From positions 264,081 to 328,080 of the forward strand of contig JACRMR010000008.1 in assembly GCA_016214895.1 (NCBI GenBank): a stretch of DNA of 64,000 bases, read 5' to 3'. The stretch comes from a candidate division KSB1 bacterium. GTDB lineage: Bacteria; Electryoneota; RPQS01. Position 1 is the stretch's first letter. Every line of letters starts with the position of its first letter. A model generated the notes under the pieces. That model saw only the letters and a program-made list of their open reading frames with translations. It searched no databases and was not told the DNA's origin. Position numbers and translations under genes: made by a program. Below, in pieces: positions 37,237-47,815 of this stretch.

Positions 37237-37308
37237 TCCGGAGTAGCTCAGCGGTAGAGCGGGTGGCTGTTAACCACTAGGCCGGGGGTTCGAATCCCTC
37301 CTCCGGAG
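37237..37308 (+). tRNA. tRNA-Asn (anticodon GTT)
   Basis: 72 nt fold into a full cloverleaf. The acceptor stem TCCGGAG pairs with CTCCGGA, the D arm is GCTC/GAGC, and the anticodon stem GGTGG/CCACT has one G-U pair around the loop CTGTTAA with anticodon GTT. The variable loop has 5 nt and the T arm has a TTCGAAT loop. Discriminator G at 37308; the 3' CCA is not encoded. It has its own promoter and a terminator 20 bp downstream. Confidence 0.97.
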
Positions 37309-37327
37309 CAATCACTTAATTGACAAG

Positions 37328-37364
37328 ACACCAGCTCGTGGTCCCCTCCGGGCTGGTGTTTTTT
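37328..37364 (+). terminator. Intrinsic terminator after tRNA-Asn
   Basis: An 8-bp perfect stem ACACCAGC / GCTGGTGT, extendable by a G-U and two more pairs, followed by six Ts. It stops the tRNA transcript before the SIMPL gene. Confidence 0.85.
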
Positions 37365-37397
37365 CATTACCGGGTGTCTTGCAGAAACGGAGTACCC

Positions 37398-38126
37398 ATG
37401 GAACGATCGACCAACACGATTGGGCTCGTCGCGATCGCGGTTGCCATCGCCTTGTTCGGCTTGCTTGCGCAACGCGGATTTGTCGCCTCTAAGCGCACGG
37501 CTGACGTGGTCACGGTCACCGGTTCGGCCAAAAAGGCTATCGTCTCCGATTATGTTACGTGGCGCGCCTCGGTTCGGTCGCAGCGCGCGACGCTCAAAGA
37601 GGCGTACGAGGACGTGGAGAAGTATCAGGCGCGCATCCGTGACTACCTGAAGGCCAACAAAGTCCCTGATGAGTCCGTCCGGTTCAGTACGATTAACACG
37701 GGCACAATTGACGAACGGAACGACAATTATCAGGAGACCGGCCGCATCCTCGCTTACACCTGCCATCTATCCTTCGAGATTCAAAGCGACAAGGTGAAGG
37801 AAGTCACCGACCTCTCCAGCCGAGCGTCTGAGCTGATCAAAGAAGACATACCGCTCGACTCGAACTCCCCCGAGTACATTTATACCAAGCTGTCGGATCT
37901 CCGCATCGAAATGCTGGGCGAGGCGTCCAGGGACGCTCGCGCGCGGGCCGAGAAGATCGCCGAGAGCGCGGGGGTCAAGATCGGCGCGTTACGCACGGCT
38001 CGGATGGGTGTATTTCAGGTGACCCCGCGCAATTCCACGGATGTCAGCGATTACGGCACTTACGACACATCGTCTCTGGAGAAGGATATCACTTCTGTCG
38101 TCTCGCTAAGCTTCGCCGTCGAGTAG
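37398..38126 (+). CDS. SIMPL-domain (DUF541) exported protein
   Basis: A 242-residue protein with an N-terminal hydrophobic signal or anchor (NTIGLVAIAVAIALFGLLA, about 6-24) and a DUF541 domain (VVTVTGSAKKAIVSDYVTW to the end). SIMPL proteins are periplasmic or surface-exposed and of uncertain function; E. coli YggE is linked to oxidative stress. The ATG at 37398 is chosen because it precedes the signal segment directly and GGAG lies 5 nt upstream; the longer frame starts inside the tRNA terminator. Confidence 0.87.
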   Translation: MERSTNTIGLVAIAVAIALFGLLAQRGFVASKRTADVVTVTGSAKKAIVSDYVTWRASVRSQRATLKEAYEDVEKYQARIRDYLKANKVPDESVRFSTINTGTIDERNDNYQETGRILAYTCHLSFEIQSDKVKEVTDLSSRASELIKEDIPLDSNSPEYIYTKLSDLRIEMLGEASRDARARAEKIAESAGVKIGALRTARMGVFQVTPRNSTDVSDYGTYDTSSLEKDITSVVSLSFAVE

Positions 38127-38132
38127 TCTTCC

Positions 38133-38160
38133 TTGTTCCCTGTTCCCTGCTCCTTGTTCC
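38133..38160 (+). repeat. 7-bp tandem repeat, four units
   Basis: TTGTTCC, CTGTTCC, CTGCTCC and TTGTTCC in a row between the SIMPL and transporter genes. No coding frame is supported here. Confidence 0.75.
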
Positions 38161-38183
38161 GATAGCCCCTCACCCCCGCCTCC

Positions 38184-39830
38184 ATGAGTAGCCTTGTCAC
38201 GCAATTGAAGGCCTTCCCGCGAGCATTCTGGATGCTCAACACGATCGAGATGATCGAGCGGCTTGCCTACTACGGCATGCGAACGGTAATTCCGATCTAC
38301 ATTGCCCAGGCAGACAATGTCGGCGGCTTGCACTTCACGCAGTTGCAGAAGGGGCTCATCTTCTTCTATTGGGCGCTCGTGCAATCGCTGGTGCCGATGT
38401 TTTCGGGCGGCTTTGCGGACCGCTACGGCTATAAGAAGACGATCGCGCTCAGCGTCGGCTTGACGGCCGGCGGATATTTGCTGATGGCAACCCAGCGCGA
38501 GTACTGGCCGTTTCTGTTTTCCTGCTGCGTGCTCGCCCTCGGGACGGCCATCTTCAAGCCCGGGATTCAGGGCACACTGGTCCGCTCGATCAGCAAGGAA
38601 AACTCGTCGGTCGGCTGGGGCACATTCTACATGGTGGTGAATGTCGGCGGCTTTCTCGGGCCGCCGCTCGCGCATTTTCTCTACGGTATTTCCTGGCCGG
38701 CAGTCTTCATCGGTTGCGCGTGCATTGTCAGCCTGAATTTGCTGATGCTGCTCACCTACCAAGAGGTTCCGGCCGGTGGCGATCCGCGCGGCACGCCGCT
38801 GACGATCTTCAAAACGACTTGCGTCAACATGGCGCGTCCGTGGTGGTTGATTCCTGCCGCCGCTGGCCTGATTCTGTTGGCCTTCGTGTTCCCCCTGGCG
38901 CAGAATATTCGACTCGGAGTCGTGTTCGTTTCGCTCGGGGCCCTCGTCGTTCGTACGACCCGCGTCGGCGCCTTCATCTGGCTGATGTCCGGCTTCTGGC
39001 TGATGTTCATGCAGCTATTTGACATGCTGCCCAACTTTATCGTAGATTGGGTGGACAGTTCGAGCATCGTCAGCGCATTGGGCCTCCCGAGTTGGATGAC
39101 CAACGCGACGCCCCGCGGCACGATGATCTCGCAGGAGTGGATGATCAACGCCAACTCCGGCCTCATCGTGGTTTGCGTGATCTTTGTCTCCTGGCTCGTC
39201 TCGCGGATGCGCCGGCTGACGTCGATCCTGATCGGCATGTCCATCTCCGCTTTCGGCCTCGTATTCGCGGGCTTCACGATGTCCGGCTATCTGTGCATCC
39301 TCGGCATCTTCTGCTTCAGTGTCGGCGAAATGCTGGCGAGTCCGAAGATGAACGAGTATCTCGGCATTATCGCGCCGGAGGGGCAGAAGGCGCTCTACAT
39401 GGGCTACGCCAATATTCCGCTGGCCATCGGCTGGAGCTATGGCTCGCTGATGGGCGGCGAGGTCTATGACCGCATGGGTGACAAGGCCAACCTCTCGCTC
39501 AACTATTTGGCGAGCAAGTTCGGTATCACGAGCGACCTCTCGCAGAATGCCATCGTGGCAAAGGTGCAGGCGGCCGGTGCCGATTCGGCCCAGGCTGTGC
39601 AGGCGGTCTCCGACGCCTTTGTGCAGGGCGAAGGCATTGCGCGCGCCAAGGCGACCGCATTTCTCGGCACCATTTCCGGCATGGACGCGGTGCAGGTCAC
39701 GAACACGCTATGGCACACTTATCATCCGTACAAACTCTGGTACCAGTTCGCGGCCATCGGCATCGCGTCCGCCGTCGGCATTGCGATCTACTCGCACTTC
39801 GCCCATAAGTGGCAATCGCAGGACGTTTGA
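38184..39830 (+). CDS. POT/PTR2-family proton-coupled oligopeptide transporter
   Basis: A 548-residue transporter with about 12-14 membrane segments. The N-terminal ExxER-type motif is seen in EMIERLAYYGMR, followed by the POT-type segment GGFADRYGYKKTI and FIVGTGIFKP-like ALGTAIFKPGIQGTLV. The family brings in di- and tripeptides with protons across the inner membrane. It is longer than the minimum because of an extra loop near the C-terminus (about residues 430-500) rich in A, Q and S. The downstream aminotransferase would fit amino-acid use, but the link is only positional. Confidence 0.88.
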   Translation: MSSLVTQLKAFPRAFWMLNTIEMIERLAYYGMRTVIPIYIAQADNVGGLHFTQLQKGLIFFYWALVQSLVPMFSGGFADRYGYKKTIALSVGLTAGGYLLMATQREYWPFLFSCCVLALGTAIFKPGIQGTLVRSISKENSSVGWGTFYMVVNVGGFLGPPLAHFLYGISWPAVFIGCACIVSLNLLMLLTYQEVPAGGDPRGTPLTIFKTTCVNMARPWWLIPAAAGLILLAFVFPLAQNIRLGVVFVSLGALVVRTTRVGAFIWLMSGFWLMFMQLFDMLPNFIVDWVDSSSIVSALGLPSWMTNATPRGTMISQEWMINANSGLIVVCVIFVSWLVSRMRRLTSILIGMSISAFGLVFAGFTMSGYLCILGIFCFSVGEMLASPKMNEYLGIIAPEGQKALYMGYANIPLAIGWSYGSLMGGEVYDRMGDKANLSLNYLASKFGITSDLSQNAIVAKVQAAGADSAQAVQAVSDAFVQGEGIARAKATAFLGTISGMDAVQVTNTLWHTYHPYKLWYQFAAIGIASAVGIAIYSHFAHKWQSQDV

Positions 39831-39876
39831 CCTCGGCCTCCCTCAGACTGCTGAGCGGCCCCACCCTCATCCGGCT

Positions 39877-41097
39877 ATGACGGCTCCCTCCCCAATTGTT
39901 CCCGCCCAACGCACCGATCACATCACGTATGCGGTACGTGATGTCGTCGTGCTTGCCAATCAAGTCGCAAAGTCCGGCAAAGAGATGCTCTATCTCAATA
40001 TCGGCGATCCGAATCAATTTGACTTCGTAACTCCGCGGCACATCGTTGAGGCCACGTATCAGGCGATGCTGGCCAATCAGAATGGGTATTCGCCCTCCTC
40101 CGGCATTGCCTCGGCGGTGGCGGCGGTCGAGCGCGAAGCCGCCCGCAAGGGCATTCGCGAAATCCGGGACGTGTTCATGACGACCGGCGCCAGTGAGGCC
40201 ATCGATCTCTGCCTGACCGCGCTGGTCAACCCCGGTGAGAACGTCCTCCTCCCCACTCCGGGCTATCCGTTGTACAGTGCGATTCTTTGCAAGCTCGGCG
40301 CCGTGGAGAATCCGTACTACCTTGATGAGTCGAACGGCTGGCAGCCGAACATCGAAGACATTCGCGGAAGAATCAATGACAAGACGCGCGCAATTGTCAT
40401 GATCAACCCGAACAATCCGACCGGCTCAGTTTGCAGTCGCGCGACGTTGCAGGGGCTGGTCCAGCTGGCGCTTGAGCATGGCCTGGTGATCTTTGCCGAC
40501 GAGATTTATGACAAGCTGATCCTTGATGACAACCCGCACGTCTCGATTGCTTCCTTGAGCGCCGATGCGCCCGTGATTACCTTCAACGGGCTTTCCAAGT
40601 CCTATGTCGTGCCCGGTTTTCGCATTGGCTGGGGCATCGTGAGCGGGCCAACCAAGAAGCTCGCGCAATACGTCGAAGCCATCAACAAGCTCCTGCGCGC
40701 GCGGCTCTGCGCGAATCACCCCGAGCAGCACGCGATTCAGCCCGCGCTCGAGGGAGATCAGTCGCACATCGCGGAAGTCAACGCCCGGTTGCGCCGTCGT
40801 CGCGATCTCACCGTCCGGGAGTTGAATGCGATCCCGGGGATCTCCTGCCTGAAGCCTGAGGGCGCGTTCTATGCCTTTCCGCGTCTGCACATTAAGGGCT
40901 CCGATCACGATTTCTGCGCGGAACTCTTGCGCGAGACGGGCGTGGTCGTCGTGCCCGGCAGCGGCTTCGGACAGGTTCCCGGCACGCAGCACTTTCGCGT
41001 CGTGATCTTGCCGCCAGACGATATTCTGCAAAAGGCGTTCACCGCACTTCGAGAGTTCATGCAGCGGCACGGCAAGAAGTACGGCATCACCGAGTAG
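39877..41097 (+). CDS. Class I/II PLP aminotransferase (AlaA/AspC-like)
   Basis: A 406-residue PLP enzyme that transfers amino groups, probably alanine/pyruvate or aspartate type. Motifs: YLNIGDPNQFDF, the N-terminal substrate region NGYSPSSGI, MINPNNPTGSV, the cofactor-binding ADEIYDKL, and the Schiff-base lysine in FNGLSKSYVVPGFRIGW. ATG 39877 fits the family start; the frame is open further upstream only because it overlaps the transporter gene in another frame. An intrinsic-type hairpin lies 283 bp downstream. Confidence 0.92.
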   Translation: MTAPSPIVPAQRTDHITYAVRDVVVLANQVAKSGKEMLYLNIGDPNQFDFVTPRHIVEATYQAMLANQNGYSPSSGIASAVAAVEREAARKGIREIRDVFMTTGASEAIDLCLTALVNPGENVLLPTPGYPLYSAILCKLGAVENPYYLDESNGWQPNIEDIRGRINDKTRAIVMINPNNPTGSVCSRATLQGLVQLALEHGLVIFADEIYDKLILDDNPHVSIASLSADAPVITFNGLSKSYVVPGFRIGWGIVSGPTKKLAQYVEAINKLLRARLCANHPEQHAIQPALEGDQSHIAEVNARLRRRRDLTVRELNAIPGISCLKPEGAFYAFPRLHIKGSDHDFCAELLRETGVVVVPGSGFGQVPGTQHFRVVILPPDDILQKAFTALREFMQRHGKKYGITE

Positions 41098-41379
41098 CGC
41101 CGCACGGGCTTGTTGCCGAAATCGGAATCCGCCGAGCGGGGACTGCGTCCCCGCCGGAATTGACGGCAGCCAAACTCCGTCGTGCTTCAATCGGTATCAA
41201 ATAGCCTCAGATTCCGGCCGCGCGGAAACGCGCGGCTCGGCCATCGCCTTTCGGCAACAAGCCCGCCCGGCGGTTTTCGCGGATCTCCCGCCACTCCTCA
41301 CGATCGCGGGCCCCGGCGCTAACCGGATGCCGTTCTGAATTTCTGTCTTGCTGAATTTCTGAGTTTTTGCAACTCACAG
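41098..41379. other. Intergenic stretch with a hairpin repeat, no gene
   Basis: Between the convergent aminotransferase and nuoN genes. It contains a copy of the CCGGAAT hairpin family at 41137-41160 (CGGGGAC-TGC-GTCCCCG then CCGGAAT) and two copies of TGAATTTCTG near 41335-41360. I find no supported coding frame. Confidence 0.6.
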
Positions 41380-41408
41380 GAAAGCCCTCGATCCGCTCGA
41401 GGGCTTTC
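41380..41408. terminator. Perfect 12-bp hairpin, probable bidirectional terminator
   Basis: GAAAGCCCTCGA - TCCGC - TCGAGGGCTTTC. Between convergent genes; no long T run follows on either strand, so it may be a weak or factor-assisted terminator. Confidence 0.55.
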
Positions 41409-41533
41409 TGCATTATCAACCTGTTGAAAGTGAACAGGGTCTCCTGACTTCACATCCCCCAAGCGGCGTCACCCGTGACGTGACGCGCCGCGCGCGGAGT
41501 CTCTCCAATCCCCCGCCGAAATCCGGCAAGCGT

Positions 41534-42970
41534 TCACGGCACCGCCGCCGTCAGCACATTCAGCAATGGCTCAGGAAAGAGCCCGATGACCAGGATGACA
41601 AGCGCCGAAACCGCCAGCGCCGCGCGATAAGGCAGCGGATCGGCTACTGTCAGTTCGCCTTCGGCCTTCGTCATGTAGAGCAAGACGATGATCCGCAGGT
41701 AATAGTACGCCGCCACCGCGCTGTTCAGCAAGCCGACGATTGCCAGCATCACGTGTCCCTGCTGAATCGCCGCGGAAAACACATAGAGTTTGCCGAAGAA
41801 TCCCGCCATCGGCGGAATACCCGTCAGCGACAGCATGAAGACCGTCATGGTGATGCCCAGCAGCGGATGTGCGAATCCCATCCCGCGCAAGTCCTCATAT
41901 CCGTACTTGCCGTCCGTTTTTCGGTTCAAGAGGATAAGCACGGCGAACGCGCCGAGATTCATGAACGAATAGGCCACGAGGTAATAGGCGGTCGCCGCGA
42001 ACGCGGCTTTCGTGCCCGCGACGATCCCGACCAGCAGATAACCCGCGTGCGCAATCGACGAATAGGCCAACATCCGTTTGAGACTCGTCTGCTTTAGCGC
42101 AACCACGTTACCGACGGTCATCGTAATCATCGCCAGCCACGTCAGGGCATCCACCCAAAGTACCGACGATCCGGCCATCGTGATCCCGAATACGCGGATC
42201 AGCGCGACGAATGCCGCCGCCTTGGGCCCCGTGGACATGAACCCGGTGATGGTGGTCGGCGCGCCCTCGTAAACGTCGGGTGACCAGAAGTGGAACGGCA
42301 CCGCCGCGACCTTGAACGCGAATCCGACCAGCAACAAGGCGATGCCCGCGATGAGCATGGACTCAGGTTGGAATCCCTGCGCAAAGAACGCCTGCATTTC
42401 GACATAGTCAACGCTGCCGATCGCGCCGTACAGGAGCGCAATCCCATAGAGCAGGAAGCCGCTCGAGAACGCGCCAAGAATCAGATACTTCATGCTGGCT
42501 TCGGTCGAACGCAAGTCACCGCGCTGCAAACCGGCCAGTACATAAAGACCAATCGACATGACCTCGAGACCGAGGAAGAACAGCAGCAGATTGGCCGCGC
42601 TGACCATCACCATCATCCCGAACACCGACATCAGCACGAGCGAATAGTACTCGCCGAGCCGGATGCCTCGTTGTTGGATGTAGTGCGGAGAGTACAGTAC
42701 CGTCAGCACTCCGATGATCGAAAACACGACCTTGAACACGGAACTCATGCCGTCCGAGTAAACCGTTCCGGCAAACGCGAGCGTTCCGTCGCCCCAGGTC
42801 GCCAACGCGGCGATTCCGGCCGCAACGAAACCCAGCCCCGCGAGCACCGGCAGCGAGCCCGAGCGCCATCCGCCCTTTACCACATCCGCGACGATCACAA
42901 CCAGCGTGGTGATCACGAGCACAGTCTCGGGCAGGACGGCCTGCAGGTCTATGATGGAGAGCGAATTCAT
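41534..42970 (-). CDS. nuoN: NADH-quinone oxidoreductase subunit N
   Basis: An antiporter-like membrane subunit of complex I that couples electron transfer to proton pumping. 478 residues with about 14 membrane segments; the conserved lysine segments are in GFAFKVAAVPFHFWSPDVYEGAP and SSIAHAGYLLVG. The gene follows nuoM by 2 bp. It is the last gene of the nuoJKLMN block and its product forms part of the inner-membrane arm. Confidence 0.95.
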   Translation of the reverse strand: MNSLSIIDLQAVLPETVLVITTLVVIVADVVKGGWRSGSLPVLAGLGFVAAGIAALATWGDGTLAFAGTVYSDGMSSVFKVVFSIIGVLTVLYSPHYIQQRGIRLGEYYSLVLMSVFGMMVMVSAANLLLFFLGLEVMSIGLYVLAGLQRGDLRSTEASMKYLILGAFSSGFLLYGIALLYGAIGSVDYVEMQAFFAQGFQPESMLIAGIALLLVGFAFKVAAVPFHFWSPDVYEGAPTTITGFMSTGPKAAAFVALIRVFGITMAGSSVLWVDALTWLAMITMTVGNVVALKQTSLKRMLAYSSIAHAGYLLVGIVAGTKAAFAATAYYLVAYSFMNLGAFAVLILLNRKTDGKYGYEDLRGMGFAHPLLGITMTVFMLSLTGIPPMAGFFGKLYVFSAAIQQGHVMLAIVGLLNSAVAAYYYLRIIVLLYMTKAEGELTVADPLPYRAALAVSALVILVIGLFPEPLLNVLTAAVP

Positions 42971-42972
42971 GA

Positions 42973-44478
<1,506 letters not shown>

Positions 44479-44481
44479 AAT

Positions 44482-46401
44482 TTAGATCAATACCCACATG
44501 AAGACGGTGAGCAACACCAGCACGCCCAGCCCCATGAACAGCGCGTAGTTTTGCACGACACCGGTTTGCACCTGTCTCACCACACCGCCGACGCCCGTGA
44601 AGAACGATCCGATTCCGTTCACCAATCCGTCGATGGTCCCCTGATCGAAGTACTTCGCCAGCAGTTCTGAGCCCGCTACGATCGGCTTGGAAATCACCGT
44701 ATCGTAGATCTGGTCCACCCAGTACTTGTTGAGCAGCAAGTGGTGGCCGCCGCTCTTGCCGAGACTCTCGACCAGCGCGGACTTCTTCATGTACCACGAA
44801 TAAGCGAGGTAGATCCCGGTCAATGCCACCGCCACGGACAGGATCATCAGCACATATTCCGCCGTCGGCGTATGCATCACGACCAGCTCTTCGATACCCT
44901 CACCTTCCGGCTGCATGACCGGCTTCAGCCATTCCTCAAACCGGTTGTGGCCACCGAGGGCATGCGGCAAACCGATGTAGCCGCCGATAATCGACAATCC
45001 GGCCAGCACCATCAGCGGCACGGTCATCACCTTGGACGACTCGTGAACATGGTGCTCCGCTGCCTTCGACCCGCGGAACTTGCCGAAAAACGTCAGATAG
45101 AGCAGCCGGAACATATAGAAAGCCGTGCAAAATGCGGCGCACAGGGCAACGATCCACAGGACATAGTGCTCGTGCTCAAACGTCTTCCAGAGGATTTCGT
45201 CTTTGGAAAAGAACCCTGCCAGCCCCGGCACCCCGGCAATTGCCAGAGTTCCGATGGCAAACGTGAGATAAGTGGCCGGCATCTTCGACTTCAGCCCGCC
45301 CATTTGCCGAATATCCTGCTCCCCGGACATCCCGTGAATTACCGAGCCGGAGCCCAGAAACAGCAGACCTTTGAAGAATGCGTGCGTCATCAAGTGAAAA
45401 ATCGCCGCGACATAAGCCCCCACACCTGCCGCCAGAAACATGAAGCCAAGTTGACTGACCGTCGAATAGGCCAGCACCTTCTTGATATCATTCTGCACCA
45501 GACCGATCGTCGCCGCGAAGATCGCCGTCCCCGCGCCCACGATCGCCACGGTTTCGCTGGCCACCGGGGACAGTGAGAAGAAGAAGTTAGAGCGCACCAC
45601 CATATAGACGCCCGCCGTCACCATCGTCGCGGCGTGGATCAGCGCCGACACCGGCGTCGGACCGGCCATCGCATCGGGCAGCCACACATACAACGGAAAT
45701 TGCGCCGACTTGCCGACCGCGCCCGTAAACAGCAGCAGACAGATCGTCGTGATCACGCCCGCGCCGACCGGATAAACCTGTGCCATCGGCATCACCTTGG
45801 TAAACTGCAAGGTGCCGAACGTGCTCCAAATCAGGAAGATCGCGAGCAGAAACCCGAAGTCGCCGATGCGATTGACAATGAACGCCTTCTTGCCCGCGCT
45901 CGCCTTGGCTTCATCCGTGTACCAGAATCCGATCAGCAGATAAGAGCACAACCCCACCCCTTCCCAGCCGACGAACATCAACAGGTAGTTGTTGCCCATC
46001 ACGAGCAAGAGCATGAAGAAGACGAACAGATTCAGGTAGATAAAGAACTTCCTGAACCCCTCGTCGCCGTGCATGTAGCCGATCGAGTAGATATGGATCA
46101 GGAACGACACGCCCGTCACGACCAGCATCATCACGAGCGAGAGCGGATCGATCAGGAAAGCGGCCGCGGCCTCGAATCGTCCGGCGGCGATCCACGTGAA
46201 CAGCTCCTGTTCAAACCTCCGGTCCGCGGCGGACATTCCCAGCATCTGGAAGAAAGTGCCGACCGTCACCACGAAGCTCGCGCCGATCATCCCGGCCGCC
46301 ACGACTCCCGGCACCGGCTCCTTGACGTGGCGCAGCACCAGGGTGTTCAGGACCACACCGATCAGCGGAAACAGGGGAACGAGATAGACAAGCTCAAGCA
46401 T
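44482..46401 (-). CDS. nuoL: NADH-quinone oxidoreductase subunit L
   Basis: The distal antiporter-like subunit of complex I with the long lateral helix at the C-terminus. 639 residues and about 16 membrane segments. Motifs: MFVGWEGVGLCSYLLIGFWY, the lysine segment GKSAQFPLYVWLPDAMAGPTPVSALIHAAT, YSTVSQLGFMFLA, and HAFFKGLLFLGSGSVIH. Length is typical. It lies 3 bp after nuoK. Confidence 0.96.
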   Translation of the reverse strand: MLELVYLVPLFPLIGVVLNTLVLRHVKEPVPGVVAAGMIGASFVVTVGTFFQMLGMSAADRRFEQELFTWIAAGRFEAAAAFLIDPLSLVMMLVVTGVSFLIHIYSIGYMHGDEGFRKFFIYLNLFVFFMLLLVMGNNYLLMFVGWEGVGLCSYLLIGFWYTDEAKASAGKKAFIVNRIGDFGFLLAIFLIWSTFGTLQFTKVMPMAQVYPVGAGVITTICLLLFTGAVGKSAQFPLYVWLPDAMAGPTPVSALIHAATMVTAGVYMVVRSNFFFSLSPVASETVAIVGAGTAIFAATIGLVQNDIKKVLAYSTVSQLGFMFLAAGVGAYVAAIFHLMTHAFFKGLLFLGSGSVIHGMSGEQDIRQMGGLKSKMPATYLTFAIGTLAIAGVPGLAGFFSKDEILWKTFEHEHYVLWIVALCAAFCTAFYMFRLLYLTFFGKFRGSKAAEHHVHESSKVMTVPLMVLAGLSIIGGYIGLPHALGGHNRFEEWLKPVMQPEGEGIEELVVMHTPTAEYVLMILSVAVALTGIYLAYSWYMKKSALVESLGKSGGHHLLLNKYWVDQIYDTVISKPIVAGSELLAKYFDQGTIDGLVNGIGSFFTGVGGVVRQVQTGVVQNYALFMGLGVLVLLTVFMWVLI

Positions 46402-46404
46402 CGT

Positions 46405-46710
46405 TCACCACTTCATCAGGTTTGCGGAATCGATATCCATCGTTCCGCGCTGCCGCCACAGCGAAATCAGAATCGCGAGACCCACGGCCACTTCCGCCGC
46501 GGCCACGCACAGCACAAAGAACACCATTAACTGCCCGTTCAAATCGCCCGTGAATTTGGCAATCGCGATGAACGTCAGGTTGACCGCGTTCAGCATGAGT
46601 TCCACCGACATCAGAATCACGATCAGGTTCTTGCGGGTTAGCACGCCCAGCACGCCGATCGCGAACAACACCGCCGAGAGCAGCAGGTAGTGCGAAAGTT
46701 CAATCTGCAC
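46405..46710 (-). CDS. nuoK: NADH-quinone oxidoreductase subunit K
   Basis: A 101-residue, three-helix membrane subunit of complex I. The conserved Glu segments are in [13 protein letters not shown] and [12 protein letters not shown] chose the GTG at 46710, which gives the usual NuoK length and N-terminus ([18 protein letters not shown]); it overlaps nuoJ by 11 nt. An ATG at 46728 would overlap by 29 nt. Confidence 0.93.
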   Translation of the reverse strand: MQIELSHYLLLSAVLFAIGVLGVLTRKNLIVILMSVELMLNAVNLTFIAIAKFTGDLNGQLMVFFVLCVAAAEVAVGLAILISLWRQRGTMDIDSANLMKW

Positions 46711-47218
46711 GGCCAGCCTCCGCGTCATCCGGCTTGCGAATCAGGGCCACCGCGCCGATCACCGCCAGCAGCAATAGCACCGACACGACCTCGAACGCAT
46801 AGACATACTTGCTGAACAGCAGCACGCCGATCTCGCTCACCGTCCCGTATCCCCCCGGCAGCTCGGCATGGGCGGGGATCCCCACGGCCATGCTCATGAT
46901 GCTCAGGAAGATCGTCAGCAGTAGCAGGCCGGCCACCGCGATCCCCGCGAATTTCCAGACAGCGGGGATCTGCTCTTGAATCGGCTTCAGATTCAGGAGC
47001 ATGATTACAAACAACATGAGTACGATTACCGCGCCCGCATAGACGATGATTTGCGTCACCGCCACGAACGGCGCGGACAAGAGCACATAAAACCCGGCCA
47101 GCGAGAACATCGTCACGACCAGGTACAGCGCGCTTGCGATGGGAGAGGGAGACGTGATTACCAGCAGCGCGGAAAGAATGGCTGCCAGGCTCAGAACCGT
47201 GAAAAGTACGGTTTCCAT
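46700..47218 (-). CDS. nuoJ: NADH-quinone oxidoreductase subunit J
   Basis: First gene of the nuoJKLMN block. A 172-residue membrane subunit with five helices; [22 protein letters not shown] and [17 protein letters not shown] (the pi-bulge helix involved in coupling) are typical. A consensus promoter lies 57-85 bp upstream, with a small stem-loop at the predicted start. The genes nuoA-I are not in the window, so the peripheral arm is encoded elsewhere. Confidence 0.94.
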   Translation of the reverse strand: METVLFTVLSLAAILSALLVITSPSPIASALYLVVTMFSLAGFYVLLSAPFVAVTQIIVYAGAVIVLMLFVIMLLNLKPIQEQIPAVWKFAGIAVAGLLLLTIFLSIMSMAVGIPAHAELPGGYGTVSEIGVLLFSKYVYAFEVVSVLLLLAVIGAVALIRKPDDAEAGRAD

Positions 47219-47246
47219 GAAGTGAAGGTGAGAATCGGCCCCGCGG

Positions 47247-47265
47247 TCCGTCGCAATCCGACGGA
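47247..47265 (-). promoter_or_regulatory. Stem-loop at the predicted nuoJ transcript 5' end
   Basis: TCCGTC-GGATTGC-GACGGA on the - strand, a 6-bp stem starting about 3 nt after the predicted start. Possible 5' stabilising hairpin. Confidence 0.45.
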
Positions 47266-47274
47266 GCCGGAGGC

Positions 47275-47303
47275 AATATAACGGTTCGCCTGTAGATTGT
47301 CAA
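47275..47303 (-). promoter_or_regulatory. Promoter of nuoJKLMN
   Basis: TTGACA (-35, 47298-47303), 17-bp spacer, TATATT (-10, 47275-47280), a near-consensus housekeeping promoter. The -35 box overlaps the end of nrdR. Predicted start near 47268. Confidence 0.8.
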
Positions 47304-47776
47304 CCGCTTTGTGAAGAATTGCGCGAACCGCTGTTGAGTTTCGCCAGCTCCTCGACAAATTCGTTCACGTTGCCGTAGCGGTTAAACACTGACGCGAAAC
47401 GGACATAGGCCACTTCGTCGGTCCCCGCCAGCTGACCCAGAATCCACTCGCCAATCTGGCGGCTGCTGACTTCGTTGCCTTCCGCGGCCAGTGCCGCGGC
47501 CTCCACGGCGCGCGTCATCTGATCGATCCGCTCGAGGGCGACCGGGCGCTTGTTGCACGCGATGGAAATCCCGCGATAGACTTTGTTGCGATCAAACGGC
47601 TCGCGATTGCCGTCGCTCTTGGCCACAAACACAACCTGTTCTTCCGGCGCTTCGTATGTCGTATAGCGGCTGCTGCATGCGGAACACTCGCGTCGTCGCC
47701 GCGTCGCCCGCCCTTCCCGGGCCGGCCGCGAATCAATCACACGGTCTTCATCGACTCCGCAATACGGACATTTCAT
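47300..47776 (-). CDS. nrdR: Transcriptional repressor NrdR
   Basis: Represses ribonucleotide reductase genes according to dATP/ATP level. The 158-residue protein has an N-terminal zinc ribbon (CPYC at 3-6 and CSAC at 31-34) and an ATP-cone domain (VVFVAKSDGNREPFDRNKV onward). I chose ATG 47776, the family start. The upstream G run of a palindromic repeat (47784-47815) appears to supply its ribosome binding site: GGAG sits 8 nt before the ATG. It follows glyA by about 250 bp of repeat-rich DNA. Confidence 0.95.
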   Translation of the reverse strand: MKCPYCGVDEDRVIDSRPAREGRATRRRRECSACSSRYTTYEAPEEQVVFVAKSDGNREPFDRNKVYRGISIACNKRPVALERIDQMTRAVEAAALAAEGNEVSSRQIGEWILGQLAGTDEVAYVRFASVFNRYGNVNEFVEELAKLNSGSRNSSQSG

Positions 47777-47783
47777 GTTCTTC

Positions 47784-47815
47784 TCTCCCCCCACCCAGTG
47801 GGGGGACCAAGGGGG
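47784..47815 (+). repeat. C/G-rich palindromic element, copy A (nrdR leader)
   Basis: TCTCCCCCC, a short loop, GGGGGG, then ACCAA and a further G run. The C run can pair with either G run. On the - strand the element ends 7 nt before the nrdR start codon. Confidence 0.8.

Noticed and set aside
39466..39876. N-terminal extension of the aminotransferase frame
   Set aside because: It overlaps the transporter gene in another frame and is arginine-rich; the family start is at 39877.
41207..41419. 70-codon - strand frame in the aminotransferase-nuoN spacer
   Set aside because: It runs through the 12-bp terminator-like hairpin and has unlike composition; no family resemblance.
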